Positions 6,488 through 14,062 of a DNA stretch of 25,514 nucleotides are shown here, piece by piece (position 1 is the first letter of the stretch; every line of letters starts with the position of its first letter). The position numbers and the translations under genes are program-made. The stretch is from a virus. The stretch spans positions 1 to 25,514 of IMG/VR virus record IMGVR_UViG_3300035661_000308, one strand, 5' to 3'. The notes under the pieces are model-generated. The model was not told the origin of the DNA, made no database searches, and saw only the letters and a list, made by a program, of their open reading frames with translations.

Positions 6488-6694
6488 TTAGTCATCATTA
6501 ACACAGTCAAAATCTTCTAATATTCCATAGGCATTATTTCCAAATGAGTGAAACTCATAATGTTTATCAATTCCGCATGACTCGCCATTCACGGGATGCA
6601 AATGACCCCTACTATCATTAATAAAAGTAATGAAAAGATAAATAAAAAATAATGTAGCAAGTATTCCTGTTACTTGTTGCCATAGTTTTTTCAT
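6488..6694 (-). CDS. Small membrane protein downstream of the repressor (68 aa)
   Basis: One N-terminal transmembrane helix (TGILATLFFIYLFITFI) after a short basic start (MKKLWQQ), followed by an acidic, His/Cys-containing domain (residues 28-68) that should lie outside the cytoplasm. The start overlaps the repressor stop by 4 bp, so it is cotranscribed with the repressor and expressed in the lysogen. Lysogen-expressed membrane proteins often affect superinfection or host surface traits, which is only a contextual inference here. Confidence 0.7.
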   Translation of the reverse strand: MKKLWQQVTGILATLFFIYLFITFINDSRGHLHPVNGESCGIDKHYEFHSFGNNAYGILEDFDCVNDD

Positions 6695-7362
6695 ATCTTC
6701 TCAGTCTGATGATGAACAACTAGCCCAATAATAATGCAAGAATCTCCTGCGCATAGCTTCCTGGCATATCTGATTTGATCTGGATTGTCGCTAGATAGCC
6801 ACCATTGGCCGGCATCGCGCACCATTCGTTTAATTACAGCCTCGCCTTCGTAATTTACAGCAAATACCTTTCCGTCAACTGGCGTTTTATCTGAAGTATT
6901 GATAACGACTGTATCGGTATCGCTTATTCTTGGTTCCATCGAATCACCTTTAACCCTCACGGCTAATAGGCTAGATGGGTTATATCCGCGCGATTGATAC
7001 CAATATTTGCCGAAAACTAATGGCGCATGGCTTTCTTCTTCCATTTCAACCGAAAACCCAGAGATACCAGCCGACAATGCTAGCTTAACCCTGCGCACAG
7101 CGGGATAGTCTGGATTGTTGTCCATGCTGATTTCTTCGCGGTACTCACCAATAACCATTGATCCATTTCCCGTTTGCAACCATACAGCAGAACAACCGAT
7201 TATTTTTTCTGCATCAAGTAATCCTGCTTTTGATATTCCTCTCGCCTCCCAATTATTAATTGTTTGCGGGGATGCATTCATTGCCCTACCTAGATCGGAT
7301 TGACCTTCGATATCTTTTAGTTGCTTTGCAGCTAAGTAAATCCGTGTCATTTGAATATTCAT
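6691..7362 (-). CDS. cI: LexA/CI-type phage repressor with S24 autoprotease domain
   Basis: From the chosen start the protein has 223 residues. An N-terminal helix-turn-helix (SDLGRAMNASPQTINNWEARG, about 22-42) precedes a C-terminal S24 peptidase domain. The Ala98-Gly99 pair is the likely cleavage site, Ser141 (KGDSMEP) the nucleophile and Lys178 (EAVIKRMVR) the general base. The repressor should bind the TTAAACA/TGTTTAA operators and be inactivated by RecA-stimulated self-cleavage. The exact start is uncertain: Met codons at 7389, 7362 and 7350 are possible and none has a clear Shine-Dalgarno. The 7362 start keeps the operators outside the gene. Confidence 0.93.
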   Translation of the reverse strand: MNIQMTRIYLAAKQLKDIEGQSDLGRAMNASPQTINNWEARGISKAGLLDAEKIIGCSAVWLQTGNGSMVIGEYREEISMDNNPDYPAVRRVKLALSAGISGFSVEMEEESHAPLVFGKYWYQSRGYNPSSLLAVRVKGDSMEPRISDTDTVVINTSDKTPVDGKVFAVNYEGEAVIKRMVRDAGQWWLSSDNPDQIRYARKLCAGDSCIIIGLVVHHQTEKI

Positions 7363-7380
7363 GAGTTGAATTTTCGCGCA

Positions 7381-7414
7381 GTCAAACATCTTGTTGTTAC
7401 ACAATATGTTTGAC
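7381..7414. promoter_or_regulatory. Right operator candidate (GTCAAACAT ... ATGTTTGAC)
   Basis: Perfect 9-bp inverted arms (7381-7389 and 7406-7414) are separated by 16 bp between the repressor and cro-like genes. The CAAACA/TGTTTG core is close to the half-site of the 17-bp operators. Its right arm overlaps the -35 of the rightward early promoter. Confidence 0.5.
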
Positions 7415-7438
7415 TTTTGTTTAAACACCGTGTTTAAT
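7410..7438 (+). promoter_or_regulatory. Rightward early promoter (pR-like)
   Basis: A -35 TTGACT (7410-7415), a 17-bp spacer and a -10 TTTAAT (7433-7438). It drives the cro-like gene 30 bp downstream and presumably the whole rightward early operon. It is almost a copy of the leftward early promoter. Confidence 0.75.
7421..7437. promoter_or_regulatory. Repressor operator, right (TTAAACA-CCG-TGTTTAA)
   Basis: A 17-bp inverted repeat with the same 7-bp arms as the left operator at 5987-6003. It overlaps spacer and -10 of the rightward early promoter. Confidence 0.8.
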
Positions 7439-7467
7439 GATGCCAAGTTAAAACAAAAAGGTTTGCG

Positions 7468-7671
7468 ATGAAAGATGACATTGAAATTATTGAAAGCCTC
7501 GGCGGGGCAACCAAGCTTGCCGAAATACTTGGGTACGACAAACAAGCCGGTGGAGTTCAAAGGGTTCATAACTGGCTTTCTCGCGGTATTCCACCGCAAG
7601 TGAAATTAGACCGGCCTGATTTGTTCATGCCGACTTGGAAAGTTCCTAGATCAAACAAAGCCACAGCATGA
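7468..7671 (+). CDS. Cro/YdaS-like DNA-binding protein (67 aa)
   Basis: A small protein with a helix-turn-helix of the Cro/YdaS type: GGATKLAEILGYDKQAGGVQRVHNWLSRGIPPQVKL, where the second helix is followed by the typical 'W-x-x-RGIPP' turn. The ATG has an AAGG site 10 nt upstream. It is divergent from the repressor and the first gene after the rightward promoter, which is the classic cro position. It should compete with the repressor for the shared operators and favour lytic growth. Confidence 0.85.
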   Translation: MKDDIEIIESLGGATKLAEILGYDKQAGGVQRVHNWLSRGIPPQVKLDRPDLFMPTWKVPRSNKATA

Positions 7672-7880
7672 GCGCAGATCAAAAAGAATTGCGCGGCCTT
7701 GCTGATGCCGATCTCGTTAAAGCACTTGACGCGATTGCTCTCGCTAAAGGTCTTGATCGCAATGCCTACGTGAATAAAGTTCTGACTGCGCATGTTTCCT
7801 CCTACTTCGTTGAACTTAGGTTAGTGCAAGCCATGTGCCGAGACAATCCATTGCTTGCGGAAGATGCGGGGAAGGTATGA
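7668..7880 (+). CDS. Small DNA-binding-type protein, possibly ribbon-helix-helix (70 aa)
   Basis: The segment LVKALDAIALAKGLDRNAYVNKVLTAHV has the spacing of a ribbon-helix-helix or Arc-like fold. The start overlaps the cro-like stop (ATGA), so it is coupled to it. A second early regulator is a reasonable guess by fold and position, but no diagnostic residue proves it. Confidence 0.65.
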   Translation: MSADQKELRGLADADLVKALDAIALAKGLDRNAYVNKVLTAHVSSYFVELRLVQAMCRDNPLLAEDAGKV

Positions 7881-7960
7881 CGACTCTACAAAATATCCTG
7901 ATTTACGGCGGCTTGGCGCTGATCTTTTTCTGTCTTATTGACACGATTTGGAACGATTGA
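7877..7960 (+). CDS. 27-residue membrane microprotein
   Basis: The ATG overlaps the TGA of the previous gene (ATGA) and the stop lies 1 nt before the next ATG. The product is essentially one hydrophobic helix (MTTLQNILIYGGLALIFFCL) with an acidic tail ending DTIWND. Perfect packing between neighbours and a clean membrane helix support a real gene. Function unknown. Confidence 0.6.
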   Translation: MTTLQNILIYGGLALIFFCLIDTIWND

Positions 7961-7961
7961 A

Positions 7962-8372
7962 ATGACTTCTCTTTACCGTGAATTTCCTTTGAAATCGCCT
8001 GGAATATGGCCTTTGTTTATTGCGTTCATTAAAGCCAATGCAGATTCATTTGCAGAGAAGGGCGAACACTTGCGGCTGATCGTGACTTCAGATGAAAAGA
8101 AGCGCACGAACGAGCAGAACAGGTTTTATCATGGGCCGGTACTGGACGCGATTGTTGATCAAGCTTGGTGGAATGGTAAGCAATTTCCGAAAGAATTTTG
8201 GAAAGAATATTTCCGCAAACGCTACTTGATGAAGGATGAATTTACTACGCCAGCCGGTGAGATCGTCAACACGTATTGGAGTACGGCAGATTTAAAAGTC
8301 GGCCCGATGTCTGAATTTCTGAACAAAGTGCAAGTTGAAGCAGGTCAGGAATGGGGAGTGATTTTCGCATGA
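7962..8372 (+). CDS. ninB: NinB/Orf-type recombination mediator
   Basis: A 136-residue protein matching the NinB (lambda Orf) family: LRLIVTSDEKKRTNEQNRFYHG near residue 40-60, followed by the W-rich core (AWWNGKQFPKEFWKEYFRKRYL) and TAGEIV..STADL...MSEFLNKVQVEAG. The family binds single-stranded DNA and helps load recombinase. The start at 7962 is preferred to an in-frame ATG eight codons earlier, which would overlap the microprotein. It is coupled to ninG by ATGA. Confidence 0.9.
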   Translation: MTSLYREFPLKSPGIWPLFIAFIKANADSFAEKGEHLRLIVTSDEKKRTNEQNRFYHGPVLDAIVDQAWWNGKQFPKEFWKEYFRKRYLMKDEFTTPAGEIVNTYWSTADLKVGPMSEFLNKVQVEAGQEWGVIFA

Positions 8373-8923
8373 TCGCCAAGCGCACAAGCAAATGCCGTGT
8401 ATGCCGTGGCGAATACTCAAAACGGTCTATGACTCATAGCGCTTGTTCGATTGAATGTTCGTTGGTCTTGGTCGCTAAAGAGAATCAAAGCAAAGAAGCG
8501 AAAGCCGACAAGTTGCGCAAAGAAGCGATCAAGTCGCTCTCTGATTTAAAGCGCGAAGCACAAACAGAATTTAATAAATTTATTCGCACTAGAGACTCAC
8601 ATCTGCCGTGCATTAGTTGCGGTCGATCTACTGGCTGCAAGGTCAATGCCGGTCACTATCTGAGCGTTGGAAGTCATCCACAACTGCGCTACAACGAGCA
8701 AAACTGTCATTTGCAATGTGAACACTGCAATACCTACAAGTCAGGAAATCAGGCTGCTTACCGCCCTGAACTGATTAAGAAAATAGGCTTATCGGCTGTC
8801 GAAGAACTCGAAGCGATGAACGATTTTACTAAATTTACCCGCGATGGCTTGTTGCAGATTAAAGCCGAATACCGCGCAAAAACTAAAGAATTATCAGCAG
8901 TAAAACAAGGAGAAGTGAAATGA
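8369..8923 (+). CDS. ninG: NinG/Rap recombination nuclease
   Basis: A 184-residue protein of the NinG (Rap) family. It has an N-terminal zinc-binding region (C-x2-C near residues 9-12 and two later Cys), a charged coiled-coil segment, and a C-terminal HNH-like zinc site: PCISCGRSTGCKVNAGHYLS, then NCHLQCEHCNTYKSGN. Lambda Rap cuts branched DNA such as D-loops and Holliday junctions. The start at 8369 is chosen because it overlaps the ninB stop as ATGA. Confidence 0.93.
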   Translation: MIAKRTSKCRVCRGEYSKRSMTHSACSIECSLVLVAKENQSKEAKADKLRKEAIKSLSDLKREAQTEFNKFIRTRDSHLPCISCGRSTGCKVNAGHYLSVGSHPQLRYNEQNCHLQCEHCNTYKSGNQAAYRPELIKKIGLSAVEELEAMNDFTKFTRDGLLQIKAEYRAKTKELSAVKQGEVK

Positions 8924-9279
8924 ATTTAGTGGAGGATTTGAACAAGCATCAAATTAACGCGCTCAAAGTGCTTTGCGACATAGGCGGGTGGGCAACATCT
9001 AGTCAGTTGCACTATCACGGCGTTAATGCGGCCAGCGCGGTCGCTTTAGAGAAGCGTAATTTTTTAGAGCGAAGAACGATTGGTGATGAAATGTACGGCA
9101 CATCAGAGTGGCGAATTAATTTAGATCGTCTTGATGAATTGGTGGATTTTGTAGAAGAGGGATCTGTGTATCAAAAGTTGATGTGGTCATTTCATAAAAC
9201 CCATCAACTGATGAGTCAAGTACACAGTATCACAGCAAACAATGTTTTAGAAAATATGGACGAATCATTAATGCAGTAA
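8920..9279 (+). CDS. Hypothetical protein with winged-helix-like N-terminus (119 aa)
   Basis: The first 70 residues (HQINALKVLCDIGGWATSSQLHYHGVNAASAVALEKRNFLERR) have the pattern of a winged helix: helix, helix, recognition helix, then a beta hairpin. The rest is helical. It is coupled to ninG by ATGA. A stem-loop follows the gene. DNA binding is an inference from pattern only. Confidence 0.65.
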   Translation: MNLVEDLNKHQINALKVLCDIGGWATSSQLHYHGVNAASAVALEKRNFLERRTIGDEMYGTSEWRINLDRLDELVDFVEEGSVYQKLMWSFHKTHQLMSQVHSITANNVLENMDESLMQ

Positions 9280-9285
9280 AGCAAA

Positions 9286-9314
9286 ACGCGACTCAGGTTT
9301 GAGCTGAATCGCGT
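9286..9314 (+). other. Stem-loop in the early operon
   Basis: Arms ACGCGACTCAG (9286-9296) and CTGAATCGCGT (9304-9314) pair at 10 of 11 positions around a 7-nt loop. No T run follows, so it is not a canonical intrinsic terminator. It could be an mRNA processing or stabilising element. Confidence 0.5.
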
Positions 9315-9344
9315 CTCTATCAACGTACTAACCGAGGTAACACG

Positions 9345-9464
9345 ATGAATCGAATAATTTTAACACACTTAAAAATGGCCGTCATGTGGCTGGCAATCCG
9401 TGAAGTCATTTCAGCCAAAACTACAGCACGCCTGTTCCTTACTTTTAACTTGAGATCCGCATGA
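9345..9464 (+). CDS. Small basic hydrophobic protein (39 aa)
   Basis: The ATG is preceded by a strong GAGG site 8-11 nt upstream, and the stop overlaps the start of the ParB-like gene (ATGA). The product is basic and partly hydrophobic (MNRIILTHLKMAVMWLAIRE, then AKTTARLFLTFNLRSA). The ribosome-binding site and coupling support it as a real gene. It may be a short regulatory or leader peptide for the ParB-like gene. Confidence 0.55.
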   Translation: MNRIILTHLKMAVMWLAIREVISAKTTARLFLTFNLRSA

Positions 9465-10318
9465 GCGAAATTACCAACATTGAATTTGAACATATTAGCC
9501 TTGACGGTGGAACTCAGACACGCGAACAATTAAACGAATCTTCTGTGCTTGAATATACAGAAGCATTTAGAAATGGCGCTGTTTTCCCTCCTGTTACAGT
9601 ATTTTTTGACGGCTCATCATTTTGGCTTGCTGACGGCTTTCATCGCTATTCTGCATGTAAAGACGCTGGCTTTGAGTCAATTTTAGCCAATGTCATCGAT
9701 GGAACAAAGCGCGATGCAGTTCTGTTTTCAAAGGGTGCTAATGCAGATCATGGGTTTCCAAGATCAAATGCAGTGAAGCGCCAAGTAGTTACCGATATGC
9801 TTAACGATGAAGAATGGGCAAAGTGGAGTAACGAAGCTATTTCCAAGCATTGCAGCGTATCACCTCACACAGTTGCAGATGTTCGTAAGTCTATCTCTGC
9901 AAATGCAGAGATGCCAGTCACGAGAACTGTTGAACGCAACGGCAAGACCTACGAGCAAAACACTTCCAATATTGGCAAAACTGTGGCTACACCAAAGCCC
10001 GTAAAAGAAGTTGCGCCTGTTGTTGATGCCGAAATTGACTACGAAGCCGAGGAAACACCGGATTTTGTGCAGATTGCAAACGATCTGGAAAAGGAATTAA
10101 TTGAAGCTCAAGACTTATTAAAACGCTTTGAAAATACCGATGTGCAGAAAGTTGTAAATGATTTTGACGGTCTGGCGAATCGTCTTGCATGTGAAACACG
10201 GGACCATAACGAATTGAAGCGCAAGTACAAATTTCAATCTGATTTATTGAAAGAGATACGTTTAGCGGTTGGTGCTGAAAGCAATTTTGACATTGTGGCG
10301 AAGGTGAAAAAGCCATGA
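9461..10318 (+). CDS. ParB/Srx-fold protein (285 aa)
   Basis: Residues 1-75 form a ParB N-terminal domain with the phosphate-binding box ADGFHRYSA (G59, H61, R62). The following part (KGANADHGFPRSNAVKRQVV, then SNEAISKHCSVSPHTVADVRK) is a helix-turn-helix-like helper region. The last 90 residues are an acidic linker and a coiled coil. ParB-box domains bind CTP or act as nucleases in different families; the biochemical activity here cannot be assigned. It is coupled to the helicase gene by ATGA and opens the replication block. Confidence 0.85.
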   Translation: MSEITNIEFEHISLDGGTQTREQLNESSVLEYTEAFRNGAVFPPVTVFFDGSSFWLADGFHRYSACKDAGFESILANVIDGTKRDAVLFSKGANADHGFPRSNAVKRQVVTDMLNDEEWAKWSNEAISKHCSVSPHTVADVRKSISANAEMPVTRTVERNGKTYEQNTSNIGKTVATPKPVKEVAPVVDAEIDYEAEETPDFVQIANDLEKELIEAQDLLKRFENTDVQKVVNDFDGLANRLACETRDHNELKRKYKFQSDLLKEIRLAVGAESNFDIVAKVKKP

Positions 10319-11778
10319 CGCTACAACTTAGACCACTTCAAGAAAAAGCAATTGCGGCTGTACAACAGGCTTTCCGTGATGGCTATAAAAATGTGCTATT
10401 GCAAGCGCCTTGCGGATTTGGCAAGACCGAATTGTCCACAGCGATGTTGATAAAAACACGCGAGAACATGAAGCGCGGCGCTTTTGTCTGTGATCGCCTT
10501 TCGCTCATTGAGCAAACGGGCGAGCGCTTCGATAAGTACGGCTTGAAATACGGCGTGATGCAAGCGCAACACGAAAAGACCGATAAGCGCGAACGCATTC
10601 AGCTTTGCAGCATTCAAACAATCGGGCGCAAAAAATGGCCTGATGTCGATTTGATTATGGCTGACGAATGCCATGTATTGCCTAAGGCATTAACTGAAAG
10701 AATAGATAAGCGCGATTGCTACACGGTCGGACTATCTGCTACGCCATTTACTAAAGAACTAGGCCTGCATTTCGACATTGTGATTAATGCCGCTACCACA
10801 AACGAATTAATCGAGGCTGGCTTACTTGTTCCTTTCCGAGTATTCGCGGTAGCCGAACCTGATTTATCCGATGTAAAAGTGGTAGCAGGTGAGTGGGACG
10901 AAAAGCAACTTGAAAGTAAAGTTTTGCCAGTGGTCGGTGATTGCGTCAAGGAATATCAGAAGCTTGGCGAAGGTAAAAAGTTTATATGCTTCGCGGTGAG
11001 TATCTTGCACGCTGCTGAGTTAAAACGCCAATTTGCCGAGGCTGGAATTGTTACGGAGCTTTACACGTACAAAGAAACGGCAGAGGAAAAAATCGAGGCG
11101 GTGAACGAGTTTCGAAAGCCTGATTCATACATTCGTGGCCTGATTAGTATCGAAAGCCTGACGCGAGGTTTTGACGTTTCAGACATTGAAGTACTGATTA
11201 TAGCGCGGCCTCTACGCAATGCTATTGCGGTGCACATTCAAATGATGGGCAGAGTTTTACGCACATCACCAGGCAAAGCCATTGCAACAATTTTAGACCA
11301 TAGCGGAAATTGTGCGCGATTCTGGAATCAAGTTGCAGACTTCTTTGAAAACGGAATTAGCGTTCTTGATGACGGTAAAAAGAAAACTAAGGAAGAGGCA
11401 GAGAAGGACAAGCCAAAGGACAAAGAGGCGGCGAAGTGTCCTAAGTGCTCAATGATTCACGAGGTCAAGATTTGCCCGGGCTGCGGCTTTGAATATATTC
11501 GCGCTTCTGGCGTGCTTCAAATTGCGGGTGAATTGTCGGAAATTAAAGGCGGTAAAACCTTCAGCATGGAGTTTAAGCAGCAGTTTTATTCTGAATTGCT
11601 TACCTATGCAGCTTCAAAAGGTCGCGCTGATGGATGGGCTGCGAATCAATATCGCTCTAAGTTCAACGTGTGGCCTAACTCTATGAAACGAGAGCTAAAA
11701 CCATTAAGTATTGACACGGCAAACTATATTAGATCACGCCAAATTGCTTACGCTAAATCAAAGAAGGCGGCAGCATGA
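10315..11778 (+). CDS. Superfamily 2 DEAD/DEAH-type helicase with zinc ribbon (487 aa)
   Basis: Two RecA-like domains are visible. Walker A is APCGFGKT (31-38), Walker B is ADECH (116-120), motif III is GLSATP, and motif VI is HIQMMGRVLRT. After the helicase core a four-Cys zinc ribbon (CPKC...CPGC, about 370-395) and a C-terminal domain follow. The family unwinds or translocates on nucleic acid using ATP. Next to a TOPRIM primase and with no DnaB-type helicase in the window, it is the best candidate for the replicative or origin-melting motor, which is inference. It overlaps both neighbours by 4 bp. Confidence 0.93.
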   Translation: MTLQLRPLQEKAIAAVQQAFRDGYKNVLLQAPCGFGKTELSTAMLIKTRENMKRGAFVCDRLSLIEQTGERFDKYGLKYGVMQAQHEKTDKRERIQLCSIQTIGRKKWPDVDLIMADECHVLPKALTERIDKRDCYTVGLSATPFTKELGLHFDIVINAATTNELIEAGLLVPFRVFAVAEPDLSDVKVVAGEWDEKQLESKVLPVVGDCVKEYQKLGEGKKFICFAVSILHAAELKRQFAEAGIVTELYTYKETAEEKIEAVNEFRKPDSYIRGLISIESLTRGFDVSDIEVLIIARPLRNAIAVHIQMMGRVLRTSPGKAIATILDHSGNCARFWNQVADFFENGISVLDDGKKKTKEEAEKDKPKDKEAAKCPKCSMIHEVKICPGCGFEYIRASGVLQIAGELSEIKGGKTFSMEFKQQFYSELLTYAASKGRADGWAANQYRSKFNVWPNSMKRELKPLSIDTANYIRSRQIAYAKSKKAAA

Positions 11779-12743
11779 ATTTTCTTGCCTTTCTTCAATC
11801 ATCGGGCTTTATTGTTGATCGCGTTGACCCAGATGGCAAATGGCATCGTTGTGGCACACAAGACCATCCAAAGACGAAAAACGGCGCTTACAAATTGACG
11901 CTGGATGGCTTAGTCGGCTTCATGCAAAACCACGCTACAGAAACCGAGGTCACGACTTGGAAAGCTGGCAGCGATGTAGCCCGTCCAGATCTAATGATCT
12001 CAATGCAACGCGCCAAAGAAGCCAGAGAACAATCTATAAAAATTATAGTTGAAGCCACGCGCCAAGCAGGTGAGTTCTGGAAACGCTGTAAGCCTTTACG
12101 TTCTGGTCATCCGTACTTAGACGCAAAATTATTGACGATGCAGGGCTGTACGAATCTCAAAATTGATAGCGACGGATGGCTAGTCATACCAGTGGAAGTC
12201 AATGGTTGCATTATCTCGCTGCAAAGAATCGCCCCAGATGGCACAAAACGCTTCTGGTCAGGCGCAAGCGTCAAAGGCGGGTGTTATGTGCTGGCACGTC
12301 CTACGGCGTCGTGTACCGTGCTTTGCGAAGGTTTTGCAACGGGTCTAGCTATCTACCAAGCGGTATCGGATTGCAGAGTCATTGTTTGCTTCGACGCTGG
12401 CAACATGATTGCAGTGGCTAATCGTTTGAAATTATCTGGTCTGTGCGTTGTGGCTGCGGATAACGACATCAAGACATTTGAGAAAATCGGCAAGAACCCT
12501 GGCATTGAAAAAGGCACGGAAGCGGCAGGAATCATCGGATGCGGCATTGCTTATCCCGAAGGCATACAAGGCTCGGACTATGCCGATATGCACTTTGAGA
12601 AGCTTACTGAGCTAATCCAGAAGAACGAGACAGCTACGCGCAACCGGGTAACTGAATCAATGATGCGGATTGTGGTCGGCGGTGTGATAACGCGGCTGAT
12701 TAAATCAAAGATGAAATTTATTTCTAACAGGAGGGCTGCTTGA
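11775..12743 (+). CDS. Phage DNA primase with TOPRIM domain (322 aa)
   Basis: An N-terminal region with a degenerate nucleic-acid-binding part (PDGKWHRCGTQDHPKTKNGAY) is followed by a linker and a TOPRIM domain: VLCEGFATGLAIYQA carries the catalytic Glu185, and AADNDIK carries the DxD pair (D229, D231). The family makes RNA primers at the replication fork. No helicase domain is fused, unlike T7 gp4-type proteins, which fits a partnership with the adjacent helicase. A basic C-terminus ends the protein. Confidence 0.9.
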   Translation: MNFLAFLQSSGFIVDRVDPDGKWHRCGTQDHPKTKNGAYKLTLDGLVGFMQNHATETEVTTWKAGSDVARPDLMISMQRAKEAREQSIKIIVEATRQAGEFWKRCKPLRSGHPYLDAKLLTMQGCTNLKIDSDGWLVIPVEVNGCIISLQRIAPDGTKRFWSGASVKGGCYVLARPTASCTVLCEGFATGLAIYQAVSDCRVIVCFDAGNMIAVANRLKLSGLCVVAADNDIKTFEKIGKNPGIEKGTEAAGIIGCGIAYPEGIQGSDYADMHFEKLTELIQKNETATRNRVTESMMRIVVGGVITRLIKSKMKFISNRRAA

Positions 12744-13601
12744 TGAGAGATCCGTTCAAAATTAATTCAAGAACAGCCATCAGCATGAGTGGTGGCCAGA
12801 ACTTCCGCATACATGCTGTGGCGCGTGTTGCAATCAAATGATGGGCTTCCTGATGGCGTGGAGGTTTGCTTTGCGAATACGGGTAAAGAAATGGAAGAAA
12901 CGCTTGAATTTGTTCGTGCTATCGAAACAAATTGGAGTGTTCCCATTCGATGGATTGAATATAGAGATGATGAACAAGGCTATGCACTGGTGAACTTTGA
13001 AACGGCTAGTCGTAATGGTGAGCCGTTTAAAGCGATTGTACAAAAGAGACATTATCTTCCAAATCCGGTTACTCGGTTTTGCACCGTTGAATTGAAAATC
13101 AGGGCAATACACAAGCATCTGAAGTCGCTCGGCTGGAAGGATAAAGAGTCTGAAGGATGGGATCAGATGGTAGGTATCAGATCAGACGAACAAAGACGTG
13201 TTTCAAAGATTCGCGCTCGGCCTAGTCCAGAAACTAGCAAGGAAACAATGATATTGCCGCTGGCTGATGCTGGAATTACTAAAAAGCATGTGGGCGACTT
13301 TTGGAAATCACAGTCATTTGATCTTGGGTTATTCAATAACAACGGACAAACGATGCACGGCAATTGCGATTTATGTTTTCTCAAAGGTGCAAATCAAGTC
13401 TTTACTCTCATTAAAGAAAAGCCAGAGCGTGCGATTTGGTGGGCTGGTATTGAATCGTTAGCGTTAGCGTCAAAGCCTAGTGGCGCGGTGTTCAGGTCTG
13501 ACCGCCCAAGCTATCAGCAAATGCACGACTACGCACTGAATCAAGACGATATGTTTGATGGTGTAGAAGATGAATCAATTTCTTGTTTTTGTGGAGACTA
13601 A
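12743..13601 (+). pseudogene. PAPS-reductase-like PP-loop protein with a single-base frameshift
   Basis: The natural start is the ATG at 12743: it overlaps the primase stop (TGATG) and follows an AGGAGG site. The frame encodes MRDPFKINSRTAISMSGG, then runs out of frame and stops at 12841. Skipping one C of the CC at 12796-12797 joins it to the frame open to 13601, restoring SMSGG-RTSAYMLWR, the PP-loop of phage PAPS-reductase-family proteins. The remainder (CFANTGKEMEETLEFV, a four-Cys region) matches the family. Translation from the internal ATG at 12789 would lack the PP-loop. A sequencing error, a real mutation or recoding are all possible. Confidence 0.85.
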
Positions 13602-13607
13602 CTAATT

Positions 13608-13979
13608 ATGGCTAACCCATGGTTCAGGCTTTATTCAGAGTGTTACGACGATTTCAAAATGATCTCAATACCAGAGGTTATGCGGTGGCGCTATGTTGCT
13701 TTGATGTGCTTGCAGTGTAGCGAGACACTTAAAAATCTTCCTGATGCTGGCGTCGCTCTCAAATTAAGAATATCACTTGGAGAGGTCGCAGAAACCAAAG
13801 CGATTTTGACCAAGCAAGGATTTATTAAGGGCAATTGGGAATTGGTTAATTGGGACAAACGGCAGTTCTTATCTGACTCAAGTACGGAGCGCCAACGCAA
13901 GCATAGAGCTAAGTTAAAGGCGGCTGAAATAACGAGGAAAGCACGCATGAAACGTGACGGTGACGTGACGGTGACGTGA
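13608..13979 (+). CDS. Replication-type DNA-binding protein, probably shortened (123 aa)
   Basis: The N-terminus (MANPWFRLYSECYDDFKMISIPEVMRWRY) and the motif SSTERQRKHRAKLKAA resemble the first part of phage replication proteins with a winged-helix N-terminal domain. Those are usually longer, so this copy looks truncated: it ends inside a cluster of GTGAC repeats. It lies in the replication block and a GGAG site precedes it. Whether the stop is natural is unclear, since it overlaps a GTG that could start the next frame. Confidence 0.65.
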   Translation: MANPWFRLYSECYDDFKMISIPEVMRWRYVALMCLQCSETLKNLPDAGVALKLRISLGEVAETKAILTKQGFIKGNWELVNWDKRQFLSDSSTERQRKHRAKLKAAEITRKARMKRDGDVTVT

Positions 13980-13997
13980 CAGTCACGGCGTTGTCAC
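13954..13997. repeat. GTGAC/GTCAC repeat cluster
   Basis: Five direct GTGAC copies (from 13954, 13960, 13965, 13971 and 13976) with an 11-bp period, then GTCAC at 13982 and 13993 in inverted orientation. GTGAC-A-GTCAC (13976-13986) is a perfect palindrome. The cluster sits at the 3' end of the replication-type gene and may be an iteron-like binding site or origin element. Confidence 0.55.
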
Positions 13998-14062
13998 AGG
14001 ATAGATACAGAGTATTAGGGAAAAAAGAACCTAATACACACCGGAAATTCAAGGACAAAAGC

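Noticed and set aside
7363-7599. Longer repressor (up to 302 residues)
   Set aside because: The extension would translate through the operators and the rightward promoter into the cro-like gene on the other strand.
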